Position numbers and translations under genes: made by a program
The notes under the pieces: model-generated
Told to the model about the DNA's origin: nothing
The model's database searches: none
What the model saw: only the letters and a program-made list of their open reading frames with translations
Assembly: GCA_026708005.1 (NCBI GenBank)
Contig: JAPOVR010000141.1
Span: 1-56,511 of the forward strand
Source of the DNA: Actinomycetes bacterium
GTDB taxonomy: Bacteria; Actinomycetota; Thermoleophilia; Gaiellales; Gaiellaceae
Direction of reading: 5' to 3'
DNA: 56,511 nt
Part shown: one piece after another, positions 35,386 to 43,578 of the stretch
Numbering within the stretch: the first letter of the stretch is position 1
Layout: each line of letters opens with the position of its first letter

Positions 35386-35526
35386 CGGCACGAAACAGGC
35401 CGTCCTGTCGCTCTCGCAGCATGTGGCGATCGTGTGTCCCTGTTCGTCGAGCGTGGCGCCGAGACCGACGAGGCTGGCGAATGCCGTCGGCCCTGCGGAG
35501 GGGCTCTCTGTAGACGTCGCTTCTGC

Positions 35527-36318
35527 CTAGCTTCCCGCTGGCTGGGCACGCTCGCGTCGGACCTCTCCCGCGCGGTTCTGCTCAGGGGTGCTGCGAGGGT
35601 CGTCCGCGTAGCGGCTCTCCACGGCGGCCTCGAGCCAGGCGAGGACCAGCGCCCCGGTGCGCGTGTAGAAGGGCCCGTGCGTATAGTAGGCCGGCCGCCA
35701 CAGGTACGAGCCCGGGCGCATGGTGCCGCTGTTCGACAGCCACATGTCGCCCTCGATCAGGAAGAGCTCCTCGGCGCAGGCGTGGTACTCTACCACAGGA
35801 TAGTCCCAGCGGCGCACGATCGACTCCAAGAGGACTGTCTCGCCGGTCTCCTCGACCGTCCGCAGGATCTTCATCGCAACGCCAGGGGGATGACCCTCGA
35901 TGGCTGTCTCCGTCCACGGCATCTGGCCGGTGTCGCGCTCGATCCGGCCCTCGCTGCTCCTGCCTGCGCCGGCGGTGTGCTCCGGCGCGCCTCGGGCCAT
36001 CAGCAGGAGCGAGCAGCTCTCCTCCACCACCCAGCTCTGCTGCTGTGAGCGTGCCGGGGCGAACTCGTAGTAGCCGAAGCCGCGCAGCGTCTCACCGATC
36101 CGCAGCGTGCCGCCGAGCACGAAGAGCTCGCAGTCGTCTACGACGTAGCCGGGCTGGCGCCGCCAGCCGACCGGCGCGCTGAAAACGCCCGTGACCGCGC
36201 CGGTGTTCGCATTCTCCGAGAGGACGGTGATTGACGCACCCGCCGGCCAGCCGAGCGCCTCGACGGGCGACGGGACGATGTCGGGCGCGTGCGCGAGCTC
36301 AACGAGCCCTCGGCTCAT
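35527..36318 (-). CDS. Divergent bicupin protein
   Basis: A 263-residue bicupin lacking the PQFFN start; it begins MSRGLVELAHAPDIVPSPVE. The first cupin has APVGWRRQPG and CELFVLGGTLRIGE. The second has VEYHACAEELFLIEGDMWL and RPAYYTHGPFY, keeping one His, Glu and a second His. The middle linker is shorter than in the paralogs. It is the second of two minus-strand cupin genes, 25 bases after the one ending at 36344, so they are probably co-transcribed and may form a heteromer. The reaction is unknown. Confidence 0.72.
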   Translation of the reverse strand: MSRGLVELAHAPDIVPSPVEALGWPAGASITVLSENANTGAVTGVFSAPVGWRRQPGYVVDDCELFVLGGTLRIGETLRGFGYYEFAPARSQQQSWVVEESCSLLLMARGAPEHTAGAGRSSEGRIERDTGQMPWTETAIEGHPPGVAMKILRTVEETGETVLLESIVRRWDYPVVEYHACAEELFLIEGDMWLSNSGTMRPGSYLWRPAYYTHGPFYTRTGALVLAWLEAAVESRYADDPRSTPEQNRAGEVRRERAQPAGS

Positions 36319-36343
36319 GGTCTGGGCAGGGTCGACAGAGCGC

Positions 36344-37228
36344 TCAGCTGGGAAGCCGCGTCAGATCGGACCACTCGACTCCCTCGCCTGCAGCTCGATA
36401 GTCGGGAAGGCTGTCCCAGCACGTATGCCTCGGCTGCTCAAGCCACGAGGCGGTGTCCCGATAGCCGTTGCACATCTGCTGACCACCGTCGTAGAGGCGC
36501 GGCGGCTGGATCACCGGCTCGTCGGTTTGGACGAGCACGAGCGATCCTCGCTGGCTCGCCATCGGCGCGTGCCGGAACTCTGCCGGGTTCCCGAGGTAGG
36601 TCATCGGCCCGATGATCCCGCGCGGCGGCATGAACAGGTCGCCGGCGAGGAAGACCAGACCCTCCCAACAGTTGTGCTTGTGCTCCTGGGGATCGCAGTA
36701 GCCAGGCTCGAGCAGGATGAGCCGCAGCATGCCGCCTGGCCCGCCGTGCACCGGGCCGTCACCGACGTCGGGCAGCCGCAGCGACTTGGCGATTGTGCCA
36801 TGGGGCATGTTGGTCATCCGCTGGACCTCCCAGTCCATCTGCCAGACCTTGGCGACCCGGACTGCCGCGTCGGGCTCGATGGGCATGCCCAACGTCCAGT
36901 AGAACAGAGCCTGGGCGCCCTGCTCGGAGCGGAGGTCCACGTCGCCTGCTCCTTCCGGGATCGAGAGGAAGCCGCTGACGCCCACGCGCTCGCCGTCGAG
37001 CGAGAGACCGCCCTGAAGCACGAAGACCTCGAGTGTCCCATCCACGCTGCTGTGAAGGCTGCGCCAGCTCGGCGGTATTCGAACCATAAGCGTTGCGCTC
37101 GGCTTCGCCTCGTCGCGGTTGAGCACGCGGCGGTCGAGCCTGTGGACGGCCGGCAGCTCATTGCCGGGCCGCCAGTCGAGCTCGAGGATGTTGTAGAATT
37201 GCGGCTCGTCGCGCCTGGTGTGGGTCAT
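36344..37228 (-). CDS. Bicupin protein (PQFYN family)
   Basis: A 294-residue bicupin starting MTHTRRDEPQFYNILELDW. The first cupin has IPPSWRSLHSSVDGTLEVFVLQG. The second has PQEHKHNCWEG and GDLFMPPRGIIG and NPAEFRH, the usual His-x-His, Glu, His set. I chose the ATG at 37228 because paralogs start about this far from PQFYN; an ATG at 37246 is also in frame. It leads a two-gene cupin operon. The long gene-free stretch upstream (37229-38197) holds structured-repeat copy 7 and a palindrome. Confidence 0.8.
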   Translation of the reverse strand: MTHTRRDEPQFYNILELDWRPGNELPAVHRLDRRVLNRDEAKPSATLMVRIPPSWRSLHSSVDGTLEVFVLQGGLSLDGERVGVSGFLSIPEGAGDVDLRSEQGAQALFYWTLGMPIEPDAAVRVAKVWQMDWEVQRMTNMPHGTIAKSLRLPDVGDGPVHGGPGGMLRLILLEPGYCDPQEHKHNCWEGLVFLAGDLFMPPRGIIGPMTYLGNPAEFRHAPMASQRGSLVLVQTDEPVIQPPRLYDGGQQMCNGYRDTASWLEQPRHTCWDSLPDYRAAGEGVEWSDLTRLPS

Positions 37229-37719
37229 CGTCGTGCCCCGCCGCATCGGTTGCTGTACATCTTAGCCGCCACCGCGACGGGGAACCGCCGCGTCTCGCTC
37301 CCGGCTTTCGCTCCCACACCGGCTTCGCGTCCCAGTGGGGGGGTGCCGATCCGGGTACACGGCTCCGTCCGGGTCTTCTTGCCGGCCGCAGTACCAAGGT
37401 GGCGTGGGTCGAGGAGGTTGGGTGGGCCTGGACGGTGATCCGGGGGGTTGGCCTGCCGGCGCACGGGGTGGATCGGGCGAGCGGGCCGCTCGGTCGTGGG
37501 CGGAGCGGTGAGCGAGGCGGACGGAGCAGCTGGTGCCGCGGTTCTGCGGCGCGGGTGGACGGCGCGGCTGGTGGCATGTTGGGCGGCACGGGCGGCGGTG
37601 CGGTTTCGGCGGCGTAGCGGCGGCGCGGCGGGGCAAGCGGTTGGGGAGGCGGTTGGCGCGGCAGAACGGCTCGTGAGGCCGTTTCGGCGGTATCGGCGAT
37701 GGCGCGGCCGGGCAGATAG

Positions 37720-37827
37720 CTGCGGAGATTCGGCACACGTTCGTGACGCTTCTGTGGCAGATCGTGCGCAAGCCGCGCGCGTTTCTCGGCTACCCCCCTG
37801 GGCGGTGGGTGGGGGCGGGTTGCCCTT
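37720..37827 (+). repeat. Intergenic structured repeat, copy 7
   Basis: Stem 1 is reduced to GCAC (37733-37736) with GTGC (37764-37767) around TTCGTGACGCTTCTGTGGCAG. Stem 2 is GGCTACCCCCC with GGGGGCGGGTTGCC, where two positions differ from other copies and one of them (A-T in place of A/C) pairs. It lies in the gene-free stretch 37229-38197, antisense to both flanking genes. Confidence 0.75.
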
Positions 37828-37861
37828 TGTGGCGCCGGGTGCGGCGGTGCGGCCGCGGGCC

Positions 37862-37881
37862 CTCGAGCGCTAGCGCTCGAG
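37862..37881. repeat. Perfect 20-bp palindrome
   Basis: CTCGAGCGCT is followed directly by its reverse complement AGCGCTCGAG. The next 200 bases are rich in CGCTCGAG-like words. It could be a dimeric-protein site or a cruciform; no gene starts nearby on either side. Confidence 0.6.
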
Positions 37882-38197
37882 CCGCCAGCGCCCTCGAACT
37901 CGCCGCTCCCGCTCGACCCCGCGGCTCCGCTCGAGCCAGGCGCGCCTTCGAGTCACTCCCGCTCGAGCGGGCCACTCCTCGCTCGGGCTGCGCCCGACGA
38001 GCCACCCCTCGCTGGAGCGGGCCGCGCTCGACGTGCTGCCCGCGCCCGATGAGCCGGCCGCCTCCGCTTGAGCCAGCCTCCCTCTATCGGTCGAGAGCCG
38101 CTCTGCCGACGTTCGTCAGAAAGTCGGTTCTGTGCCTGAGCTGGCGGATGCCAAGAGCCGGTCTGCCCGCGCTCATCATGGAGGCGGGCCAGCCGGG

Positions 38198-39043
38198 CTA
38201 GTCGGAGCTGAGGAACGGCTCGAGGTGAGCGGCGACCTCGCCCGAGGCAAGCCGGAACGGCTCGTCGCACACGATGCTGGGCACATCGACGAAGACGGTG
38301 TGCGGCGGGAGGATCCCGCGTGCCGCGTGCGTCTGCTCATGGAGGTGGTCGCGCGGGGCGAGCACGAGGAACGGCTGGGTGATCTGGCTCAGCTGCTCGG
38401 TGTGGGGATGATCGAGGATCGCCCGGTAGGCGAGCCAGAAGTCAGGCGAGGAGTCGAGGTGGTCGAAGAGCCGGTCGTGGATGAAGGTCGCGTCCCACTC
38501 GGGCAGGCGCAGCCCGTCCCACCACTCGCGGTAGAAGTCGAGGTGCGAGCCGTCGGCGACCGGCTCAGGAGGCGGAACGTAGCGCTCGCGGAATGAGCGC
38601 CTGTCGGTCTCGTCGTAGACGACCATGCCGACGACGCAGACACGGCGCACGCGTGCCGGCTGGCTGACCGCAAACTCGACGGCTTCGACGGAGCCCGTGT
38701 GCGAGCCGAGGACGTCGAACTGCTCGATTCCGAGCGCGTCGAGGCAGTCGAGCGTGGCGAGCGCGTACTCGGCGATCGTCGGTGGCTCGGCTAAGCGGTC
38801 TGAGTGACCGAAGCCGATTCGATCCGGCGCGACCACGAGCCGGCTTGCAGCGAGCAGGTCGACGATCGGCTCGAACATCGCTCCCGAGAGCGGTGACATG
38901 TGCAGGAGCACGAGCGGAGGGCCGCCCGTGCCAGCAAGGCGCACATGGATGTAGCCGAGTCGGGTCTCGACCAGCTCGCGGCGCGCGTGCCGGGCGTCCG
39001 GCGCACTACTCGGCGGCGTCGGCGACGTGATGCTCGGTACCAA
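38198..39043 (-). CDS. Alpha/beta-hydrolase-fold protein, HTG type, end of the ABC operon
   Basis: About 281 residues with RRELVETRLGYIHVRLAG, LLHMSPLSG, APDRIGFGHSDRL and the elbow VLGSHTGSVE with H115 in place of Ser. The acid strand is FLVLAPRDHLHEQT, and the expected catalytic-His region (VPSIVCDEPF) has Asp and no His. It is closest to the proteins at 2363 and 8485. The start is uncertain: no ATG or GTG fits, and I chose the TTG at 39043, which overlaps the upstream ATPase gene by 38 bases. As the last gene of the transporter operon it may act on the imported compound. Confidence 0.8.
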   Translation of the reverse strand: MVPSITSPTPPSSAPDARHARRELVETRLGYIHVRLAGTGGPPLVLLHMSPLSGAMFEPIVDLLAASRLVVAPDRIGFGHSDRLAEPPTIAEYALATLDCLDALGIEQFDVLGSHTGSVEAVEFAVSQPARVRRVCVVGMVVYDETDRRSFRERYVPPPEPVADGSHLDFYREWWDGLRLPEWDATFIHDRLFDHLDSSPDFWLAYRAILDHPHTEQLSQITQPFLVLAPRDHLHEQTHAARGILPPHTVFVDVPSIVCDEPFRLASGEVAAHLEPFLSSD

Positions 39044-40004
39044 CGAAGATGCAGGCCGCCTGGTGGCTCGGCGCTGCCTCCACCAGCGGCGGTTGCTCCG
39101 CCTCGCACTCGTCCACCTTGAGCGGACAGCGGGTCTGGAAGACACAGCCCTGCGGGCGCTCGCCCACGCGCACCTCGCCCTTGACGGGCGGCGCCTTCGG
39201 TTTTGCGTCGGGGTCGAGCGGGAGCTCGGCGCCGAGCAGGTACTCGGTGTAGGGATGCTCTGGCTCGCGCAGGACGTCGTCGGCGGGGCCGATCTCGACG
39301 AGGCTGCCGAGGTACATGACCGCGACCCGGTCACAGACGTTTCGGATGGTTGGAAGGTCGTGTGAGATCATCAGGTATGTGAGGCTGAACTCCTGCTGAA
39401 GCCGCACGAGCAGCTTCAGGATCTCGGCCCGCACTGACACGTCGAGCGACGAGGTCGGCTCGTCGAGGACGACAACCTTGGGTTCGGTCGCGAGCGCCCG
39501 CGCGATGTTCACCCGCTGCTGCTGTCCACCTGAGAGCTGGTGCGGATATCGGCTCTCGAGCTGCGGTGCGAGCGCGACGAGCTCGAGCAGATCCCGAACG
39601 CGCTCCTGACGCGCCGCCTCATCCATGTCGGTGTGGAGCTCGAGCGGCTCGGCGATCGCCTGCCCGACTCGGATCCGTGGGCTGAGCGACTCCTGGGGCT
39701 CCTGAAACACGATCTGCATATCACGCCGCCATGACCGCAGCGTTCGCTTGGACGCACCCGTGATCGTGCGCCCCAGGACGTCCACCCTGCCCGAGTCCGC
39801 GGGGATCAGCCCGAGCAGGCAGCGCGCCACGGTCGACTTGCCCGAGCCGCTCTCGCCGACGAGGCCGAGCGTCTCCCCGGGCGCGATGGTGAACGAGATC
39901 TTGTCGACGGCGATCACGTCCGGTGAGCCGCGGCGCCCGCGGAAGCGCTTCGCGAGGTCCTCGACGACGACGGCGGCGCCGTTCAGGGCAGCCGCATTGC
40001 TCAT
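39006..40004 (-). CDS. Peptide-type ABC transporter ATP-binding protein (DppF/OppF-like)
   Basis: A 332-residue ATPase. Walker A GESGSGKST at about 50-57, signature LSGGQQQRVNIARAL, Walker B VVVLDEPTSSLD, and the switch His in MISHDL. The C-terminal oligopeptide-transporter extension contains PYTEYLLGAELPLDP and CVFQTRCPLKVDEC, whose cysteines in this family often bind a cluster. It powers uptake with its partner at 40001. It is the fourth gene of the B-C-D-F operon, overlapping the partner by four bases (ATGA), and the hydrolase-fold gene overlaps its 3-prime end. Confidence 0.93.
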   Translation of the reverse strand: MSNAAALNGAAVVVEDLAKRFRGRRGSPDVIAVDKISFTIAPGETLGLVGESGSGKSTVARCLLGLIPADSGRVDVLGRTITGASKRTLRSWRRDMQIVFQEPQESLSPRIRVGQAIAEPLELHTDMDEAARQERVRDLLELVALAPQLESRYPHQLSGGQQQRVNIARALATEPKVVVLDEPTSSLDVSVRAEILKLLVRLQQEFSLTYLMISHDLPTIRNVCDRVAVMYLGSLVEIGPADDVLREPEHPYTEYLLGAELPLDPDAKPKAPPVKGEVRVGERPQGCVFQTRCPLKVDECEAEQPPLVEAAPSHQAACIFVGTEHHVADAAE

Positions 40005-40828
40005 GCCGATCCCGCTTGTTTCGCGTGTCCGACCTCAGAGAGCTCGGACGCCGCGATCAGCTGCTGCGTATACGGCTCGGCCGGCTGGCGCAGCACTTGG
40101 CGCTTCTCGCCTGCCTCGACGACCTGGCCCTCGTGCATGACCGAGAGCGAGTCGCAGTACTGCGCAACGATGCCGAGATCGTGCGTGATCATCAACACCG
40201 AGAGGGAGAGGTCGGACTGCAGGCTCGCCAGGAGCTCGAGGATCTGCCGCTGCACCGTTGCGTCGAGCCCGGTGGTCGGCTCGTCGGCGATGAGGATCGC
40301 CGGCTCGTTGATGAGCGCGGCCGCGATCACGACCCGCTGGGCCATGCCACCCGAGAGCTCGTGCGGGTAGGCGCGGGCGACCCGGTCGGGGTCGGGGATG
40401 CCGGCGAGGGCAAGGTACTCGCGCGCGCGCGCGCGACGAGCGGCCTTCCGCAAGTCCTGGTGCGCCTCGATGATGCTGCCGAGCTGTCTCTCGACCGTGT
40501 GCATGGGGTAGAGGGCCGTCCGGGGGTTCTGGAAGACCATGCTCATGACCGGCCCGCGCAGCTCGTTGAGCTGCTCGTTATCGAGCCCGATCAGTTCCTG
40601 CACGCCGAGGGTGATGCTGCCGCTCGTGATCGTGCCGCCGGGCGGCAGTAAACCCATCACCGCCCGGGCGGTCATCGTCTTTCCGGAGCCGGTCTCGCCG
40701 ACGAGCCCGCGCATCGTGCCCTCGGGCAGCTCCACCGAAACGCCGCGCAGGATCTCCGTGCGCTGCTTGCGCGAGACGATGTCGACGGAGAGGTCGGTGA
40801 CCTGCAGTGCAGTTGCCGGCGCGCTCAT
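40001..40828 (-). CDS. Peptide-type ABC transporter ATP-binding protein (DppD/OppD-like)
   Basis: A 275-residue ATPase. Walker A GETGSGKTM, signature LSGGMAQRVVIAAAL, Walker B ILIADEPTTGLD and MITHDLG. The true start is the ATG at 40828 (MSAPATALQVTDLSV), which overlaps the permease stop by four bases; an upstream in-frame ATG at 40975 lies inside the permease gene. It is shorter than many DppD proteins: it ends soon after PYTQQLIAASEL and lacks the cysteine-containing extension present in its partner. Confidence 0.92.
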   Translation of the reverse strand: MSAPATALQVTDLSVDIVSRKQRTEILRGVSVELPEGTMRGLVGETGSGKTMTARAVMGLLPPGGTITSGSITLGVQELIGLDNEQLNELRGPVMSMVFQNPRTALYPMHTVERQLGSIIEAHQDLRKAARRARAREYLALAGIPDPDRVARAYPHELSGGMAQRVVIAAALINEPAILIADEPTTGLDATVQRQILELLASLQSDLSLSVLMITHDLGIVAQYCDSLSVMHEGQVVEAGEKRQVLRQPAEPYTQQLIAASELSEVGHAKQAGSA

Positions 40829-41700
40829 CGGCTGACCTCGCGCGCCTGCTCGACGCCGTCGCTCAGGAGGTTGAAGGCAAAGACGGCGATCGCCAGGAAG
40901 AGGCCCGGGAAGATCGCGGTCCACCACTGGCCCGTCGTGATGTTGCTGCGGCCGATCAGGATCATCGAGCCCCACTCCGGAGTCGGAACCTGGATACCCA
41001 CCCCGAGGAACGCGAGACCCGCGAGCAGGATGATTCCGTAGCCCATCGAGATCCCAAACTGCACGACGACGGGTCCGAGGGCGTTCGGAAGCACGTGCTT
41101 GCGCAGCAGCCGGCGCGTGGGGTTGCCGAGCGCGATGGCCGCCTCGATGAAGCGCTGCTCACGGATGGTGAGCACCCGGCTTCGAATTAACCGCAGGAAG
41201 ATCGGCGCGTTGACGAAGGCGAGCGCCCAGATCACGTTCGTGCGGTCGTTGCCGGCGAGCGCCACGAGCGCGAGCGCGAGGATCAAGACCGGGAAGGACT
41301 GGACGATGTCGGCAATCCGCAAGACGAACTCGCCGACGAGGCCGCGCGTGAACCCCGCCGCGACGCCGAGCGTGACGCCGATCACCAGGCCGAGCCCGAC
41401 GCCGGCAGCAGCGATCGTGAGGTCGATGCGCGGCGCGTACCACACCCGGGTGAAGACGTCGAATCCGGTCTCGTCCGTCCCGAAGAGGTGGCTGACCGAG
41501 GGCCCCTGCAGGGCATCCGCCGGGTTCGGCTGGCGCGGCCCGTACGAGGAGAGCGCCGGCACGAGGAACGACCCGACCACGAGCATGACGATCAGCGCGA
41601 TGCCGGCAATCAGCGCTGGGTTCAGGAGACGGTGGTCGCCGTGACCGCGGCCGGCCGCAGCTCCCCGCAGGCCAAACCAGGGGCGGGTGAGGACTCTCAT
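40825..41700 (-). CDS. Peptide-type ABC transporter permease (DppC/OppC-like)
   Basis: A 291-residue inner-membrane permease. One N-terminal helix (LIAGIALIVMLVVGSFLV) precedes the periplasm-facing HLFGTDETGFDVFTRVWY, the usual DppC signature. A five-helix core follows, with the EAA loop EAAIALGNPTRRLLRKHVLPN that contacts the ATPases. The start ATG overlaps the upstream permease stop (ATGA), as in most such operons. Confidence 0.93.
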   Translation of the reverse strand: MRVLTRPWFGLRGAAAGRGHGDHRLLNPALIAGIALIVMLVVGSFLVPALSSYGPRQPNPADALQGPSVSHLFGTDETGFDVFTRVWYAPRIDLTIAAAGVGLGLVIGVTLGVAAGFTRGLVGEFVLRIADIVQSFPVLILALALVALAGNDRTNVIWALAFVNAPIFLRLIRSRVLTIREQRFIEAAIALGNPTRRLLRKHVLPNALGPVVVQFGISMGYGIILLAGLAFLGVGIQVPTPEWGSMILIGRSNITTGQWWTAIFPGLFLAIAVFAFNLLSDGVEQAREVSR

Positions 41701-42740
41701 AGCTTGACCCGCGGGTCGATCAACACGTAGAGCAGATCGACGATCAAGAAGACAAAGACCGAGATCGCGCCCGCGACGAAGACGAACGCCTGGATCGCTG
41801 GATAGTCACTCTGGATGATAGCGGTGGCCGCGTACTGGGCGGCGCCGCCCCACGAGAAGATGACCTCGACGAGGACCGCTCCGCCGATCAGGATACTGAA
41901 GATGATTCCCGCGAGCGTGACGACTGGCGGCAGCGCGGCGCGGACGCCGTAGCGACGCAGACGCGACTTCGGGAAGCCGCACGCCTGGCCGAATTGCATG
42001 TAGTCAGCCTGGAGCACCTCGAGCATGGACGAGCGCGTGAGTCGGGAGATGGGCGCGGCGAGCAGCACGCCGAGCGTGACCACAGGGAGGGCCGCGTGGC
42101 CGACGGCCGCCTTCAGGGCAGCCGGGTTCGCGGTGATGATGCTATCGAGCACCGCCGCGCCGGTGATGTCGGTCGGTGAGGGGTCGTTCGCGGAGAGCTG
42201 GCCCACTGGGGGCGGGGCCCAGCTGAGCTTGAAGAAGAACACGTACAGCAGGATCAGGCCGAACCAGAAATCCGGTAGGGAGAGCAGGCTGAAGCTCGTT
42301 GCGTTAACCGTCTTGTCGCTCTTCCTGCCGCGACGCCGCGCGGCAAAGACCCCGCTCGACACACCTAAGATCAGCCCGAGCGCGAGCGAGAACGCGACGA
42401 GCTCGATTGTGGCGGGGAGGCGGGCTCCGAGGTCGTCCTGCACGGGGTTGCCGGTGAAGATGGCCTCCCCGAAGTCGAGGCGCACCGCGCCGCTCAGGAA
42501 GTTGACGTACTGCTGCCCGATCGACTTGTCAGTGCCGATCTGTGCTTGGATCTCGGCGATGACCTCCGGCGTGGCGAACGCCCCCGCGATCAGGTAGGCG
42601 GGGTCACCTCCCGCCAGCCGGGTCACGAAGAACGTCACGGTGATGACCCCGAAGAGAATCGGAATCATGAAGAGCAGCCGCCGCAGCAGCAGGACCGCGA
42701 TCCGCCGGGCTCTCACCGTCCTACCCTCGCGCGCTGACAC
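41697..42740 (-). CDS. Peptide-type ABC transporter permease (DppB/OppB-like)
   Basis: A 347-residue inner-membrane permease and first gene of the operon. RRLLFMIPILFGVITVTFFV is helix 1 with the family GDP motif after it (LAGGDP). LDFGEAIFTGNPV, LPATIELVAFSLALGL and the EAA loop QACGFPKSRLRRYGVRAALP complete the pattern. An insert around WAPPPVGQLSAND precedes the second core half. No solute-binding protein gene lies in the operon, unlike most of its kind; candidates are the five orphan lipoproteins in this window. The divergent region 42741-42976 should hold its promoter. Confidence 0.93.
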   Translation of the reverse strand: MSAREGRTVRARRIAVLLLRRLLFMIPILFGVITVTFFVTRLAGGDPAYLIAGAFATPEVIAEIQAQIGTDKSIGQQYVNFLSGAVRLDFGEAIFTGNPVQDDLGARLPATIELVAFSLALGLILGVSSGVFAARRRGRKSDKTVNATSFSLLSLPDFWFGLILLYVFFFKLSWAPPPVGQLSANDPSPTDITGAAVLDSIITANPAALKAAVGHAALPVVTLGVLLAAPISRLTRSSMLEVLQADYMQFGQACGFPKSRLRRYGVRAALPPVVTLAGIIFSILIGGAVLVEVIFSWGGAAQYAATAIIQSDYPAIQAFVFVAGAISVFVFLIVDLLYVLIDPRVKL

Positions 42741-42976
42741 CGCGTGCTCGCACAGCCGACGGCTCGGCTGAGGAGCAGGAACACACTGCGGCTCCCTTGG
42801 AATCGCGCTTCACGGGCCACCAAGTGGAGGATGTATACCGCGGCTGTGCCTCATGAGCAACTGCGCGCCGATCGGCGGTTGACCGACTCGGGTCGCCTGC
42901 GCGTCCCTGCGCCCTGGCGAGCGCGCGCTAAGATCAAGCCCCAAGCAGGCTCGCTGAGGGCAAGGAGGTCATGTCG

Positions 42977-43567
42977 ATGACAGTCACGGAGGGGAGCGGC
43001 GCCCGCACCGACACAGTTGCGGTCGAGCAGCTGACGGCCGAGGTGTTCGCACCCTTCGGCGACGTCTTGGAGCCGCGCGGGGAGCCGCTGCCGCACGTCT
43101 ACGGCGACACGATGGACGTGTACGAGCTCGGCCTGCACGAGTGTGATGTCGAGACTGAGTTCATCGTCACGCGCTACCGGCTGCGCGAGCCACGGGTGCT
43201 GTTCCTCGAGCGCCATCACCAGATCACGCAGACGTTCATTCCGCTTGACGGCGACCCGCTTGTCCTCATCGTCGCGGCGCCCGACGCGCCGCTCGTCAAC
43301 GGCCTCCCGTCGCTCGACAGTGTGCGCGCCTTCAGGGTCCCGGGGGACGCCGCGGCGAAGTTGCACCGCGGGACCTGGCACGAGGTGCCGATGCCGCTCG
43401 TCGACGACAGCCTCGTGCTGCTCACGAGCCACCACGGCGTGACGAGCGGCTGGGCAGCCCTCGACGATGAGCAGGAGATCCATAAGGACGAGTCTGACGA
43501 GGAGAAGCTCAACGTCACCGACCGCTCGGGGGTCGTGCTCATGCTCGATCTCCCCGACGAGGGCTGA
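42977..43567 (+). CDS. Ureidoglycolate-lyase-family protein (AllA-like)
   Basis: A 196-residue cupin-barrel protein of the AllA family. VEQLTAEVFAPFGDVLEP, the strand RVLFLERHHQITQTFIPLDGDP, LVLIVAAPDAP and AKLHRGTWHEVPMPL are characteristic. AllA releases urea and glyoxylate from ureidoglycolate. Here the substrate may differ, since no allantoin genes are near. Two in-frame ATGs exist: 42971 is only 2 bases from AGGAGG and 42977 is 8 bases away, so I chose the second. A TAAGAT box lies at 42929. It leads an operon with a bicupin (11-base gap) and an aldo/keto reductase. Confidence 0.75.
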   Translation: MTVTEGSGARTDTVAVEQLTAEVFAPFGDVLEPRGEPLPHVYGDTMDVYELGLHECDVETEFIVTRYRLREPRVLFLERHHQITQTFIPLDGDPLVLIVAAPDAPLVNGLPSLDSVRAFRVPGDAAAKLHRGTWHEVPMPLVDDSLVLLTSHHGVTSGWAALDDEQEIHKDESDEEKLNVTDRSGVVLMLDLPDEG

Positions 43568-43578
43568 GGAGGCACGCG

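Noticed and set aside
40420-40450. GCGCGCGCGCG run as a regulatory or Z-DNA site
   Set aside because: It lies inside the ATPase coding region and encodes Arg/Ala residues in frame; no reason to call a site.
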